A stretch of DNA of 64,000 nucleotides, taken from the NCBI GenBank assembly GCA_033344815.1, contig JAWPMR010000001.1, positions 4,760,136 to 4,824,135 of the forward strand, read 5' to 3'. Position numbers and translations under genes: made by a program. The notes below the pieces were generated by a model. The model had not been told where the DNA came from, did no database searches, and saw nothing but the letters and a program-made list of their open reading frames with translations. Below are positions 33,959 to 42,158 of the stretch, piece after piece (the first letter of the stretch is position 1; every line of letters starts with the position of its first letter). Source of the DNA: Paracoccaceae bacterium (GTDB taxonomy: Bacteria; Pseudomonadota; Alphaproteobacteria; Rhodobacterales; Rhodobacteraceae).

Positions 33959-33961
33959 AGA

Positions 33962-34113
33962 TGTAGAAGATGCCCTGCGATAGCCCCTCACCCCTCTCAT
34001 CGACACGGCGTTTCGACTGCCGGCAGTGGGACGGCACAGCTCCCGCGCCTTACGCCAGCCTCGTATTCCTTGATCATTCCAATGATCTGTTCTTCGCTAG
34101 ATCTGAGTTTCAT
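33962..34113 (-). pseudogene. 5' part of IS3 orfA, split by the IS1111-type element
   Basis: On the minus strand from 34113: MKLRSSEEQIIGMIKEYEAGV, the usual beginning of an IS3 orfA (compare TEEQIIGILREQEAG). A frameshift follows, and GLSQGIFY can be read just before the right end of the inserted element. The rest of the gene lies beyond that element, ending near 32600. Confidence 0.75.
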
Positions 34114-34327
34114 AGTCGATCCTCTCTTGAGACGGATCTCGTGGCCTGATTTCAGGGGGCAGGGTCAAAACTTTTACGCCGCTCCGGAAAGATCAGACAT
34201 GGCAACGCAACTCAGACAAATCAAACTCCGCCAGGCAAACACGGCGCGGGTCCAGATGTACTTAGAGTCTCACTAGATTAAAGGCGATTATATTGAGAAC
34301 AAGGGACAACAGCGCGTAAGATGCAAT

Positions 34328-34402
34328 TGGTAGCCCGTAGGGGAATCGAACCCCTCTTTCCAGGTTGAAAACCTGGCGTCCTAACCGATAGACGAACGGG
34401 CC
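34328..34402 (-). tRNA. tRNA-Glu (anticodon TTC)
   Basis: Read on the minus strand from 34402. Acceptor stem GGCCCGT pairs with ACGGGCT (first pair G-T), D arm GTC...GAC, anticodon stem CCAGG/CCTGG around TTTTCAA with anticodon TTC, T arm AGGGG-TTCGATT-CCCCT, discriminator A, and an encoded CCA at 34328-34330. It stands between the IS nest and recJ, about 160 bases from the nearest IS end. Confidence 0.96.
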
Positions 34403-34493
34403 ACTAAGCTGTGAGCGGTTGATTAGGCAATCTGTGTCCGGCGTGCAAGCAGAATTTTCACCCAAAGCAAATAATTTTTATGAAGCTTCGCAG

Positions 34494-36233
34494 TCAGATC
34501 AGCGCAGCGTCTTCCAGACGCAGCTGAACATTTTGTCGTCCGCGCCACGTATTGATGTCCAACCGCCCTGCGAGGTGAAAGTGCTTGCCACCATGGTTTT
34601 CCAGCGCGGACCCCAAAGGACCGTCATAGGCACCAAAGCTGATGCATTCCATCGTCTTACTGTCTTTGCCTCCAAAGGTGAGTTTAAGGTGGTTCTCGCC
34701 GACCCGCTTTGCAAAGTTAACAGCCATATCGGCAAAGACAAAACGTGGGGCGGGGGCGCTGGCTCCAAAAGGTCCGGCTTTGTCGATCATTTCAGCCAGA
34801 TCCACTGTTGCCGCTGAAGGCATTAAGATGCCGTCGACTCTGAGATCAGCTGCCCCTGCCAGATGCGCGCCTTGCTTTTCCAGCAATTCGTTCAGACGCG
34901 CCATCGCCGCATCCAACTGATCTTCGCTTACCGTCAATCCGGCTGCCATCTTATGGCCGCCACCCTTGATCAAAAGACCTTCGGCGGCCAGACGATGTAT
35001 CGGTTGACCAAGATCAATCCCCGAAATGGAACGTCCTGACCCCTTGCCAATACCGTTCTCAAGCCCAATGACAATGCTCGGGCGCCCCGAGGCTTCTTTC
35101 AATCGAGAGGCCACGATTCCAACAACGCCGGGATGCCATCCCGGCCCGGCCGCCCAAACCAATGCGCGATCCATACCGCGCGTTTCGGCCTGTTCAAGGG
35201 CTGCCGCGCGCACACTGGCTTCTATTTCACGCCGCTCGGTGTTCAATGCATCAAGCCGTTCGGCCAGAGCGGCCGCTTCATGCGGGTCCTGCGTTGCCAA
35301 AAGGCGCGCACCCAGATCTGCCGCTCCGATCCGTCCCCCAGCATTGACGCGCGGACCTAGAAGATAACCGAGATGATAAGATGTGGGTGCGGTGTCCATT
35401 CGGGCGACATCTGCCAGAGCCGCCAATCCAGGGCGCGCGCGTCGCGACATGACACGCAATCCCTGACGTACGAAGGCACGGTTTACACCAATCAGAGGGG
35501 CAACGTCGGCCACGGTGGCCAGTCCGACCAGATCGAGGAAACCCATCAAATCCGGGCCGGACTTGCCGAGGCTACGCAATTGCCGCCCCAGTTCCACCAG
35601 CAATAAAAAGACAACGCCCGCCGCACATAAATGCGCCAATTCACCGGACTCATCCTGCCTGTTCGGGTTCACCACTGCCAAGGCATCCGGCAGCGTTTCC
35701 TCGCCAAGGTGGTGATCCAACACCAAAACGTCAGCGCCCGTTGCTGCCGCAATCGGACCGTGCGAAAGAGTGCCGCAATCCACGCAGATGATCAGCTCAT
35801 GTGCCTGTGCCAGCTGCGCCATGGCTTCTTCGTTTGGTCCGTAACCTTCATCAATCCGATCTGGCACGTAGAGTGTGGCGCGATGCCCCATATCGCGTAA
35901 CCAGACCAGCAACAGAGCGGCAGAAGCCCCGCCATCCACATCATAATCGGCAAAGATCGCGATCCGCTGCCGCGAATCCAATGCGCTCAAAACACGCCGG
36001 GCTGCTTTTTCCATGTCCTTGAGCGCATGAGGGTCAGGCAAGAGGTCGCGCAATGAGGGCGCCAGAAACTCTGCCGCCTCCTGCGGCGCCACCTGACGGC
36101 GGGCCAGTATTTGCGCGACGGCGGGGGGTAAACCCGTGTGTTGAAGAATGGCTTCGGCTGCGCGCTCGATTTCAAGGGGCGGGCCAACCCAACGCCTTCC
36201 GCTCAGGCTCTGTTCAACGCCGAGAAAACTCAT
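34494..36233 (-). CDS. recJ: Single-strand DNA exonuclease RecJ
   Basis: 5'-3' exonuclease for single-stranded DNA, used in recombinational repair and mismatch repair. 579 residues, the usual length for this clade. DHH-family motifs: DYDVDGGASAALLL (motif I), CVDCGT (motif II), VLDHH (motif III), NPNR with CAAGVVF, and the DHHA1 domain with GGHKMAAGLTV. The C-terminal OB-like part is present (FHLAGRLDINTWRGR). It ends the run hom-glpX-recJ, 27 bases after glpX, and is likely cotranscribed with them. Confidence 0.96.
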   Translation of the reverse strand: MSFLGVEQSLSGRRWVGPPLEIERAAEAILQHTGLPPAVAQILARRQVAPQEAAEFLAPSLRDLLPDPHALKDMEKAARRVLSALDSRQRIAIFADYDVDGGASAALLLVWLRDMGHRATLYVPDRIDEGYGPNEEAMAQLAQAHELIICVDCGTLSHGPIAAATGADVLVLDHHLGEETLPDALAVVNPNRQDESGELAHLCAAGVVFLLLVELGRQLRSLGKSGPDLMGFLDLVGLATVADVAPLIGVNRAFVRQGLRVMSRRARPGLAALADVARMDTAPTSYHLGYLLGPRVNAGGRIGAADLGARLLATQDPHEAAALAERLDALNTERREIEASVRAAALEQAETRGMDRALVWAAGPGWHPGVVGIVASRLKEASGRPSIVIGLENGIGKGSGRSISGIDLGQPIHRLAAEGLLIKGGGHKMAAGLTVSEDQLDAAMARLNELLEKQGAHLAGAADLRVDGILMPSAATVDLAEMIDKAGPFGASAPAPRFVFADMAVNFAKRVGENHLKLTFGGKDSKTMECISFGAYDGPLGSALENHGGKHFHLAGRLDINTWRGRQNVQLRLEDAALI

Positions 36234-36260
36234 CCCGATCCCCGCAAGTCGCGCCTGTCG

Positions 36261-37223
36261 TTACTCGACAGGTGTGCGATAATTGATCCGCCTTACCGAT
36301 CCAGTCTTGGACCGCATGATCAAGGTTTCGGTTGTCATCCAACCGGGCTCGCGTTTGACAGCGGGAAGGATGTTCCCGTCCGTGACGCCAGTGGCAGCGA
36401 AAATCACATCTTCCGTGACCATTTCGTCACGATGATAAATCCGGTCAAAATCCGTGATGCCTGCTTTGCTGGCACGCCCGCGTTCATCGTCATTGCGAAA
36501 CAGCAAACGGCCAAACATCTGACCCCCCATGCACTTTAGCGCGGCGGCAGCCAGAACGCCTTCGGGGGCGCCGCCCGCGCCCATGTACATGTCGATGCCT
36601 GTGTTGGGTTCGGCGCAGTGCATCACGCCCGCCACATCGCCATCCGTGATCAATCGTATGGACGCACCCGTGGCCCGTACCTCCGCAATCATGGGCTCGT
36701 GACGGGGACGTTCCAGAATGCATACGGTAATGTCGGAGGCCGCGCAGCCTTTGGCCTTTGCCAACGCCTTGACCCGCTCTCCCGGGGTCATGTCCAGTGT
36801 CACGACGTCCGTTTCAAAGCCGGGTCCGATGGCCAGCTTGTCCATATAGACGTCTGGCGCATGCAGCATTGATCCGCGGGGTCCCATGGCAATGACGGTC
36901 AAGGCATTGGGCATGTCCTTGGCGGTCAGGGTCGTGCCTTCAAGAGGGTCCAGTGCAATGTCCACGCCGGGCCCTTTGCCGGTGCCGACTTCTTCGCCGA
37001 TGTAGAGCATTGGGGCTTCGTCCCGCTCCCCTTCGCCAATCACCACAACGCCTGCGATATCGAGCATGTTGAGCTGTTCGCGCATGGCATTGACAGCCGC
37101 CTGATCCGCCGCCTTTTCATCGCCGTGGCCGACCAGCCGCGCCGAGGCCAAGGCCGCAGCCTCTGATACGCGGGCAAGACCCAGAGAAAGCATACGATCT
37201 TGAAATTCGGCATGGGCTGGCAT
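36261..37223 (-). CDS. glpX: Fructose-1,6-bisphosphatase class II
   Basis: Hydrolyses fructose-1,6-bisphosphate to fructose-6-phosphate in gluconeogenesis. 320 residues, typical for GlpX. Metal- and substrate-binding stretches: VVIGEGERDEAPMLYIGEEVG, DIALDPLEGTT, LITDGDVAGVM and GAGGAPEGVLAAAALK. It lies between hom and recJ on the same strand (gaps of 85 and 27 bases). It is the only fructose bisphosphatase in the window. Confidence 0.96.
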   Translation of the reverse strand: MPAHAEFQDRMLSLGLARVSEAAALASARLVGHGDEKAADQAAVNAMREQLNMLDIAGVVVIGEGERDEAPMLYIGEEVGTGKGPGVDIALDPLEGTTLTAKDMPNALTVIAMGPRGSMLHAPDVYMDKLAIGPGFETDVVTLDMTPGERVKALAKAKGCAASDITVCILERPRHEPMIAEVRATGASIRLITDGDVAGVMHCAEPNTGIDMYMGAGGAPEGVLAAAALKCMGGQMFGRLLFRNDDERGRASKAGITDFDRIYHRDEMVTEDVIFAATGVTDGNILPAVKREPGWMTTETLIMRSKTGSVRRINYRTPVE

Positions 37224-37308
37224 GAAACTGTCCTTCTTTGCAATTCAATGTGCAATTATCTCTATCGTTGCGTCGTGGCCTGCACAACTGCGCACAACGT
37301 TTCGCGTC

Positions 37309-38595
37309 TCAGACGTGCTCGATGCGCAAGGCAACCGGGTCTGAGGACAACACGCCGGTATCTTCCATAGCGGCCAGAGCGGATTGCAGTGCATCCGGTG
37401 TTGTCTTGTGTGTGACAATTAAAACAGGGGCTGTCGTATCATCATGCCCATACTGGCGCATGCGGTCGATAGAAACGCCCGCCTCTCCCAGAACCGAGGC
37501 TATTTTCGCCAGTGCGCCGGGTTTGTCTTCAAGCGACATACGCAGATAATAGGGCGCGGGGGTTTCTGCGTGAGCGGGCGTGGACGTCTTGAGCGTCGCT
37601 GCCGCGATGCCAAAGACCGGACCGCGCATGCCTTTGGCAATGTCACAGACATCCGCCATAACCGCACTGGCAGTGGGGCCTTCGCCCGCGCCCGGACCGC
37701 GCAGCACGATTTGGCTGACAGCATCGCCTTCGAGCACGACCATATTGGTTCCACCGTCCAACTGACCCAAGGGCGACGTGTCGGGGACAAGACAGGGTTG
37801 CATGCGCTGTTCCAGCCCGCGCCCTGTCATCTGCGCAATCCCTAGAAGTTTGATCTTGTAGCCCATGTCGGCGGCGGCGCGGATGTCATCAATACTGACG
37901 CGGTCGATGCCTTCCAGGGTAATGCCGTCAAAATCGACCTTGGTGCCAAAGGCGAGGGAGGACAGGATTGCCAGCTTATGGGCCGCATCAATACCACCAA
38001 CGTCCAGTTGCGGGTCCGCTTCCAGATACCCCAGCCCATCTGCTTCGGCAAAGACCTCTGCATAGCTGAGGCCGGCGGTCTCCATGCGTGTCAGGATGTA
38101 GTTGCATGATCCATTCATTACGCCCATCACGCGGGTCACATCATTTCCGGCCAACCCTTCCATAAGTGCCTTGATCACCGGGATGCCGCCCGCGACAGCC
38201 GCCTCATAGCGCAACACCGTTTGCGTGGCTTCGGCCGCCTCGGCCAGCGCTTGGCCATGGATGGCCAGCAGAGCTTTGTTTGCGCTTACCACGTCTTTGC
38301 CCGCGGCCAACGCGGCCTCAACGGCGGTTTTGGCGGCTCCTTCATGCCCGCCGATCAATTCGACAAACACATCGACATCATCGCGGATTGCCAGGGCGAC
38401 CGGGTCGTCCTCCCATGCGTAGCGTTCCAGAGAAATTCCGCGGTCCTTGGATTTGTCGCGCGCACACACAGCCGAGATGACAATCTGGCGTCCCGTCCGG
38501 GCCGTGAGCAAGTCGCCATGTTTGCGAATGATGCGCAGCACACCAATGCCGACTGTGCCCAAACCTGCGATCCCAAGGCGAAGCGGCTCAGACAT
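37309..38595 (-). CDS. hom: Homoserine dehydrogenase
   Basis: Reduces aspartate semialdehyde to homoserine for threonine and methionine synthesis. 428 residues with three parts: NAD(P)-binding GIAGLGTVGIGVLRI, the catalytic domain with NKALLAIHG, GIPVIKALMEGLAGNDV, MNGSCNYILTRME and DPQLDVGGIDAAHKLAIL, and a C-terminal ACT domain (YYLRMSLEDKPGALAKIASVL) for feedback by threonine. AAAGGAT precedes the ATG. First gene of the hom-glpX-recJ run. Confidence 0.96.
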   Translation of the reverse strand: MSEPLRLGIAGLGTVGIGVLRIIRKHGDLLTARTGRQIVISAVCARDKSKDRGISLERYAWEDDPVALAIRDDVDVFVELIGGHEGAAKTAVEAALAAGKDVVSANKALLAIHGQALAEAAEATQTVLRYEAAVAGGIPVIKALMEGLAGNDVTRVMGVMNGSCNYILTRMETAGLSYAEVFAEADGLGYLEADPQLDVGGIDAAHKLAILSSLAFGTKVDFDGITLEGIDRVSIDDIRAAADMGYKIKLLGIAQMTGRGLEQRMQPCLVPDTSPLGQLDGGTNMVVLEGDAVSQIVLRGPGAGEGPTASAVMADVCDIAKGMRGPVFGIAAATLKTSTPAHAETPAPYYLRMSLEDKPGALAKIASVLGEAGVSIDRMRQYGHDDTTAPVLIVTHKTTPDALQSALAAMEDTGVLSSDPVALRIEHV

Positions 38596-38679
38596 GACGG
38601 TAGATCCTTTGATACATGAACAGGGGCGTTCTTTTGCGCCGTGTAGCGGGTTCGAAGCCTGCGCGCAACGCGCTTGGTG

Positions 38680-38964
38680 CTACTGCGGCGTTTGGGAAAG
38701 ACGCGCGCGGTCATCTGCATCCAAAACCGGCGTTCGCAGGCTGTCTGCACGCGACTGCAGGTTGCTGACGCGCGCCTCGAGCTTGTCATCTGTTTCAAGT
38801 GTTTCGGGCTCTGGCCCCGCCAAAACATCTGCGATCGGGTCAAGCGGAATCAATTCCGGAAAATCCGCCTGTCGCGCAACTTCCGTGGTCGCGTCTTCGA
38901 TGGCCGGAAATCGCACACACCCTGCCAAGGCAACAAGCAAAACAATAACGGCAAGATTGCGCAT
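38680..38964 (-). CDS. Small lipoprotein
   Basis: A 94-residue protein starting at 38964 after GGAG. The signal ends LLVALAGC, a lipobox with Cys near residue 16. The mature part is acidic with a short coil (DKLEARVSNLQSRADSLR) and no recognised domain. It lies between hom and a divergent TetR gene, and the palindrome at 39032 is in the shared promoter region, so it may be under that regulator. Family unknown. Confidence 0.75.
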   Translation of the reverse strand: MRNLAVIVLLVALAGCVRFPAIEDATTEVARQADFPELIPLDPIADVLAGPEPETLETDDKLEARVSNLQSRADSLRTPVLDADDRARLSQTPQ

Positions 38965-39031
38965 AGGACGAGCTCCAGTTGAAGTCTCCGTTTTGCCCGA
39001 TGGCGGAACCGCTTGCAAGAAAGGTTTGTTT

Positions 39032-39045
39032 TGAACGCTTGTTCA
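39032..39045. promoter_or_regulatory. Palindrome, probable TetR operator
   Basis: TGAAC-GCTT-GTTCA lies 8 bases before the TetR start and about 70 bases before the divergent lipoprotein gene. Palindromes of this kind next to a TetR gene usually serve autoregulation. Confidence 0.55.
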
Positions 39046-39052
39046 GTTAATT

Positions 39053-39676
39053 ATGATGCGCATGGCACGTACAGCAGGTTCACATTCCGACATCACAGGC
39101 CCGCGTGTGCGCGACGCCGCGCTGCAGCTTTTTGCGCAACATGGATTTGCGGCTGTCTCGATGCGCCAGATTGCCAGCGAGGTCGGCGTGCAGGTGGGGG
39201 CTCTTTACAACTATACGCCCGACAAGCAATACCTGCTGTTTGAGCTGATGAAAAGCCATATGGACGCGCTGTTGAATGCGTTTGAAGACGATGTTCATGC
39301 GGATGTGGAAACGCGGCTTCACCATTTCGTACGGTTTCACATCAGGTTTCACCATGACAGACCCGACGCGGTTTTCATTGCCTATATGGAGCTGCGCAAT
39401 CTGACACCTGACAATTTTGCGCAGATTGAACACTTGCGGCGCCAATATGAAGATCGCCTGCAAGCGATTTTACACGCAGGTGTCGCATCCGGTGTCTTTA
39501 GTGTTCCTGATACCAAAATCGCCACTTTGGCCGTGATTGCCATGCTGACAGGTGTGAATACATGGTTTCGTACAGGCGGACGACTGTCGCTTGCGGATGT
39601 TGAAGCGCAGTATTGGCAAATGGTGCGCAAATCGGTCGCGGCGGACGGATCTCAATTCAATGCGCGGGTTGAATAA
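39053..39676 (+). CDS. TetR-family transcription regulator
   Basis: A 207-residue one-component regulator. The N-terminal helix-turn-helix is typical: RDAALQLFAQHGFAAVSMRQIASEVGVQVGALYNYTPDKQYLLFEL. The C-terminal ligand domain (MDALLNAFEDDVHADVETRLHHFVRFHIRFHHDRPDAVFI) resembles the group of TetR proteins with a TetR_C_33/KstR2-like tail, often tied to acyl-CoA metabolism. No ribosome-binding site is visible before the ATG cluster at 39053, so a leaderless transcript or a start at 39062 is possible. It converges with and overlaps the pirin gene by 20 bases. Confidence 0.9.
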   Translation: MMRMARTAGSHSDITGPRVRDAALQLFAQHGFAAVSMRQIASEVGVQVGALYNYTPDKQYLLFELMKSHMDALLNAFEDDVHADVETRLHHFVRFHIRFHHDRPDAVFIAYMELRNLTPDNFAQIEHLRRQYEDRLQAILHAGVASGVFSVPDTKIATLAVIAMLTGVNTWFRTGGRLSLADVEAQYWQMVRKSVAADGSQFNARVE

Positions 39677-40568
39677 AAGTGCCGTTCTTCAGATCCCGCA
39701 TGGCCTGTTGAAGCTCTTCGCTTGTGTTCATTACGATCGGACCATGCCAGGCGACAGGTTCGTTTATCGGGGCACCGGAAATCAACAGGAACCGAAGACC
39801 CTCTGGCCCAGCCTGCACCGTGATTTCATCGCCTGACCCAAAACGGACGAGCGTGCGGTCGCCGGAGAGATCACGAATGTTGACTTCTTGCCCTGCGATT
39901 TCCTTTTCCAGCAGGACACCGCCGGGTTGGCTGGCATCTGCAAAAGCGCCCGCACCCTGGAACACATATGCAAAGGCACGGCGATATGTATCAATAGCAA
40001 AGGTCTTGCGCACACCTGCAGGCACCGTGATATCCAGGTATTGTGGGTCTGCGGCTATTCCGTCGACCGGTCCGGTTTTGCCCCAGAACGTGCCGGTGAT
40101 GACTTTGACGACGGTGCCATCATCATCTGTCACCTGCGGAATATCGGCACCTGTGATATCTTGATAGTGCGGCGCGGTCATCTTCTGGCTCGCAGGCAGA
40201 TTTCCCCAGAGTTGAAACCCGTGCATTTGACCGGTCGCATTTCCGCCGGGCATCTCCTGATGCAGAATCCCCGAACCGGCGGTCATCCATTGCACATCAC
40301 CCGCGCCAAGCGTGCCCTGATTGCCCAGCGAGTCGCCATGCACAACGGTGCCGTCCAGCACATAGGTGATGGTCTCAATGCCACGATGCGGGTGCCAGGG
40401 GAAACCGTTCAGATAGTCTTCGGGCCGCTCATTGCGAAGGTCATCAAACAATAAAAACGGGTCCAGCTCAGAGGGATCCTGAAACCCGAAAGCGCGGTGC
40501 AGCTTTACGCCAGCGCCTTCCATGGTCGGTTGTGCTTTTCGCGTCTCAAGTGTGGGTCTGAGCGACAT
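39657..40568 (-). CDS. Pirin-family protein
   Basis: Bicupin protein of 303 residues, start at 40568 (MSLRPTLETRKAQPTM) after GGGAGA. The metal-binding set is present: FPWHPHRGIETITYVLDG with two His, then GTVVHGDS and AGSGILHQEMP with further His and Glu. The C-terminal cupin half ends with a Pirin_C domain (YAFVFQGAGAF-like, here AYVFQGAGAF). Some pirins oxidise quercetin, others act as redox-dependent regulators; nothing here decides. Overlaps the TetR gene tail to tail. Confidence 0.93.
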   Translation of the reverse strand: MSLRPTLETRKAQPTMEGAGVKLHRAFGFQDPSELDPFLLFDDLRNERPEDYLNGFPWHPHRGIETITYVLDGTVVHGDSLGNQGTLGAGDVQWMTAGSGILHQEMPGGNATGQMHGFQLWGNLPASQKMTAPHYQDITGADIPQVTDDDGTVVKVITGTFWGKTGPVDGIAADPQYLDITVPAGVRKTFAIDTYRRAFAYVFQGAGAFADASQPGGVLLEKEIAGQEVNIRDLSGDRTLVRFGSGDEITVQAGPEGLRFLLISGAPINEPVAWHGPIVMNTSEELQQAMRDLKNGTFIQPAH

Positions 40569-40783
40569 GGCATTTCTCCCGTTTGCAATGCCACGCAGGT
40601 AGCCATTTTTGCGGACGCTGCAATTGCGATCCGGTGAACGCACCCTGTGCAGATATGCGCAGCAGCCTCGTATCATCATGAAACGTGATGCAATACATGA
40701 TATATATTCGTTTTAAGAATTTGTCGTTTGGCGTTATATCAGCCCTATCCCAATGAGGGGCCATAGATTGAAAGGATAGTCTC

Positions 40784-41002
40784 ATGGTTTTTGAAGCAAC
40801 TGTTCAGGAAAGAAATGTCATACAAAACGCGCTGCGCGGACCGTTGAAAGCGCTGCTGGTGCTTAGCGTCGGTTTGTTCATCGGTTTGATGCTGGCGGAG
40901 ATGCCGGAAAGAGGGCCTTCGCAAGGTGATTTTCTGGTCACTGGCGACATCCCTGGCGAAGATTGGCACGGGAATGTGCGCCGGTCGTCACCTGCACATT
41001 GA
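40784..41002 (+). CDS. Small single-pass membrane protein
   Basis: A 72-residue frame with AAAGGA seven bases before its ATG. It has a polar head (about 1-20), one hydrophobic helix (ALLVLSVGLFIGLMLAEM, about 23-40) and a polar tail. I recognise no family. The ribosome-binding site and membrane segment make it a plausible gene, but its shortness leaves doubt. Confidence 0.5.
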   Translation: MVFEATVQERNVIQNALRGPLKALLVLSVGLFIGLMLAEMPERGPSQGDFLVTGDIPGEDWHGNVRRSSPAH

Positions 41003-41213
41003 TAGAGCAGGCCTCCAGTGTTTCGGCGCGCCGTACCCAAGCGTGGCGTGCCGAAGCAAAGTGCGACATTCCCATTGTTCCAAACGGCGTTGATCTGAGC
41101 TTAAACATAACAAAATGATCTTCCATTCATTTTGCCTGTGGGTCGCAAACAGGCGCGACCGGCGTTTTCACAAAGACCAGTTTGCCATCAGTTTTTGGAG
41201 CAAGGAGGCGGCC

Positions 41214-42158
41214 ATGAAGGTTGGATTTATCGGTCTGGGAAATGTTGGCGGCAAGCTTGCAGGATCACTGATACGCAACAAGATCAACGTTGAAGTGTAT
41301 GATTTAAATGCGGATTTAGTGGCCGAGAAGGTCAGGCAGGGTGCCGCTGACGGGTGCGGACCGGATCAAATGATGCAGTCTTGCGACGTCGTCATCACCT
41401 GCTTGCCATCGCCCGCCGCCTGCGCTGCCGTATTAAACGAAATGTTGCCCCATATCACGCCCGGCAAGATCTGGATGGAGATGTCGACGACAGATGCCTC
41501 TGAGGTCAAGCGCCTTGCCGAACGGGTGGCGGAACGTGGTGGCTCGGCTGTCGACTGTCCGGTGTCAGGCGGGTGTCACCGCGCGGATACGGGAAACATA
41601 TCGATTTACGCAGGCTGTAACCGCGTGACATTCGAGCGTGTGCTGCCGATTCTGACCTGCATGGGGCGGCGGGTTCTGCATGTAGGTGACATTGGCCACG
41701 CCAGCACGCTCAAGGTCATGACCAACTATCTTGCGACAGCCAACCTTCTGACGCTCTGTGAGGCGCTTACTGTGATGAAGGCCGCCGGGATGGATCTCGG
41801 CATGACCTATGAGGCAATTGCAATGTCGTCAGGCACGTCGTTTGTTCATGAAACCGAAAGTCAGCTGATCCTGTCCGGCGCGCGCGATGTGAACTTTACA
41901 ATGGACCTTGTGCAAAAAGACATCGGGCTCTTTCAGAAGATCGCGGATGATCATGCGGTCCCGCTGGAAATCTCGCCGCTGATGATTGACATGCTGTCTG
42001 ACGCGCAAAACAGATACGGCATGCGCGCGCAATCAGATCGCATGATCGAACGGCTCGAAGAAGCCACCGGGCTCAGCGTTCTGGCACCTGGGTTCCCGCA
42101 GGAACTGGTGGATGATGAGCCCGAGGCACGTGGCTATGAGGTTGTCCCAAACCGTTAG
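41214..42158 (+). CDS. 3-hydroxyisobutyrate dehydrogenase-family oxidoreductase
   Basis: NAD(P)-dependent beta-hydroxyacid dehydrogenase of 314 residues, start at 41214 after AAGGAGGC. Nucleotide binding: [16 protein letters not shown]; substrate binding: [16 protein letters not shown], where Cys replaces the usual V/A; catalytic Lys in [10 protein letters not shown]. Long C-terminal tail (about 20 residues beyond the fold). Family members act on 3-hydroxyisobutyrate, tartronate semialdehyde, glyoxylate or sulfolactaldehyde; the exact substrate is unknown. It converges with serS and overlaps its end by four bases. Confidence 0.9.
   Translation: MKVGFIGLGNVGGKLAGSLIRNKINVEVYDLNADLVAEKVRQGAADGCGPDQMMQSCDVVITCLPSPAACAAVLNEMLPHITPGKIWMEMSTTDASEVKRLAERVAERGGSAVDCPVSGGCHRADTGNISIYAGCNRVTFERVLPILTCMGRRVLHVGDIGHASTLKVMTNYLATANLLTLCEALTVMKAAGMDLGMTYEAIAMSSGTSFVHETESQLILSGARDVNFTMDLVQKDIGLFQKIADDHAVPLEISPLMIDMLSDAQNRYGMRAQSDRMIERLEEATGLSVLAPGFPQELVDDEPEARGYEVVPNR

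Larger units (their letters stand above)
32648..33961 (+). mobile_element. IS110-family element, IS1111 group
   Basis: A perfect 14-bp inverted repeat, ATGGATGTCTCTCC at 32651-32664 and GGAGAGACATCCAT at 33945-33958, sits just inside the ends, as in the IS1111 group, which has subterminal repeats. It contains one transposase gene with 60 bases before it and 218 non-coding bases after it. The flanks join up as one orfA of the host IS3 (GLSQGIFY on the right, KARFGG on the left, minus strand), showing where it inserted. Exact ends are uncertain by a few bases. Confidence 0.8.
31396..34167 (-). mobile_element. IS3-family element (IS407-like), interrupted
   Basis: Bounded by imperfect inverted repeats: TGACCCAGCCCTCTGA at 31396 and, read from the other end, TGACCCTGCCCCCTGA at 34167. 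It holds orfA and orfB on the minus strand, both broken, and an IS1111-type element of about 1.3 kb in orfA. It has itself inserted in the orfA of an older IS3 copy. No clear target duplication remains next to the repeats. Confidence 0.75.

Noticed and set aside
34168-34327. An orfB for the outermost IS3 remnant
   Set aside because: Only a short stretch resembling the end of orfA can be read; beyond about 34200 no transposase sequence is visible.
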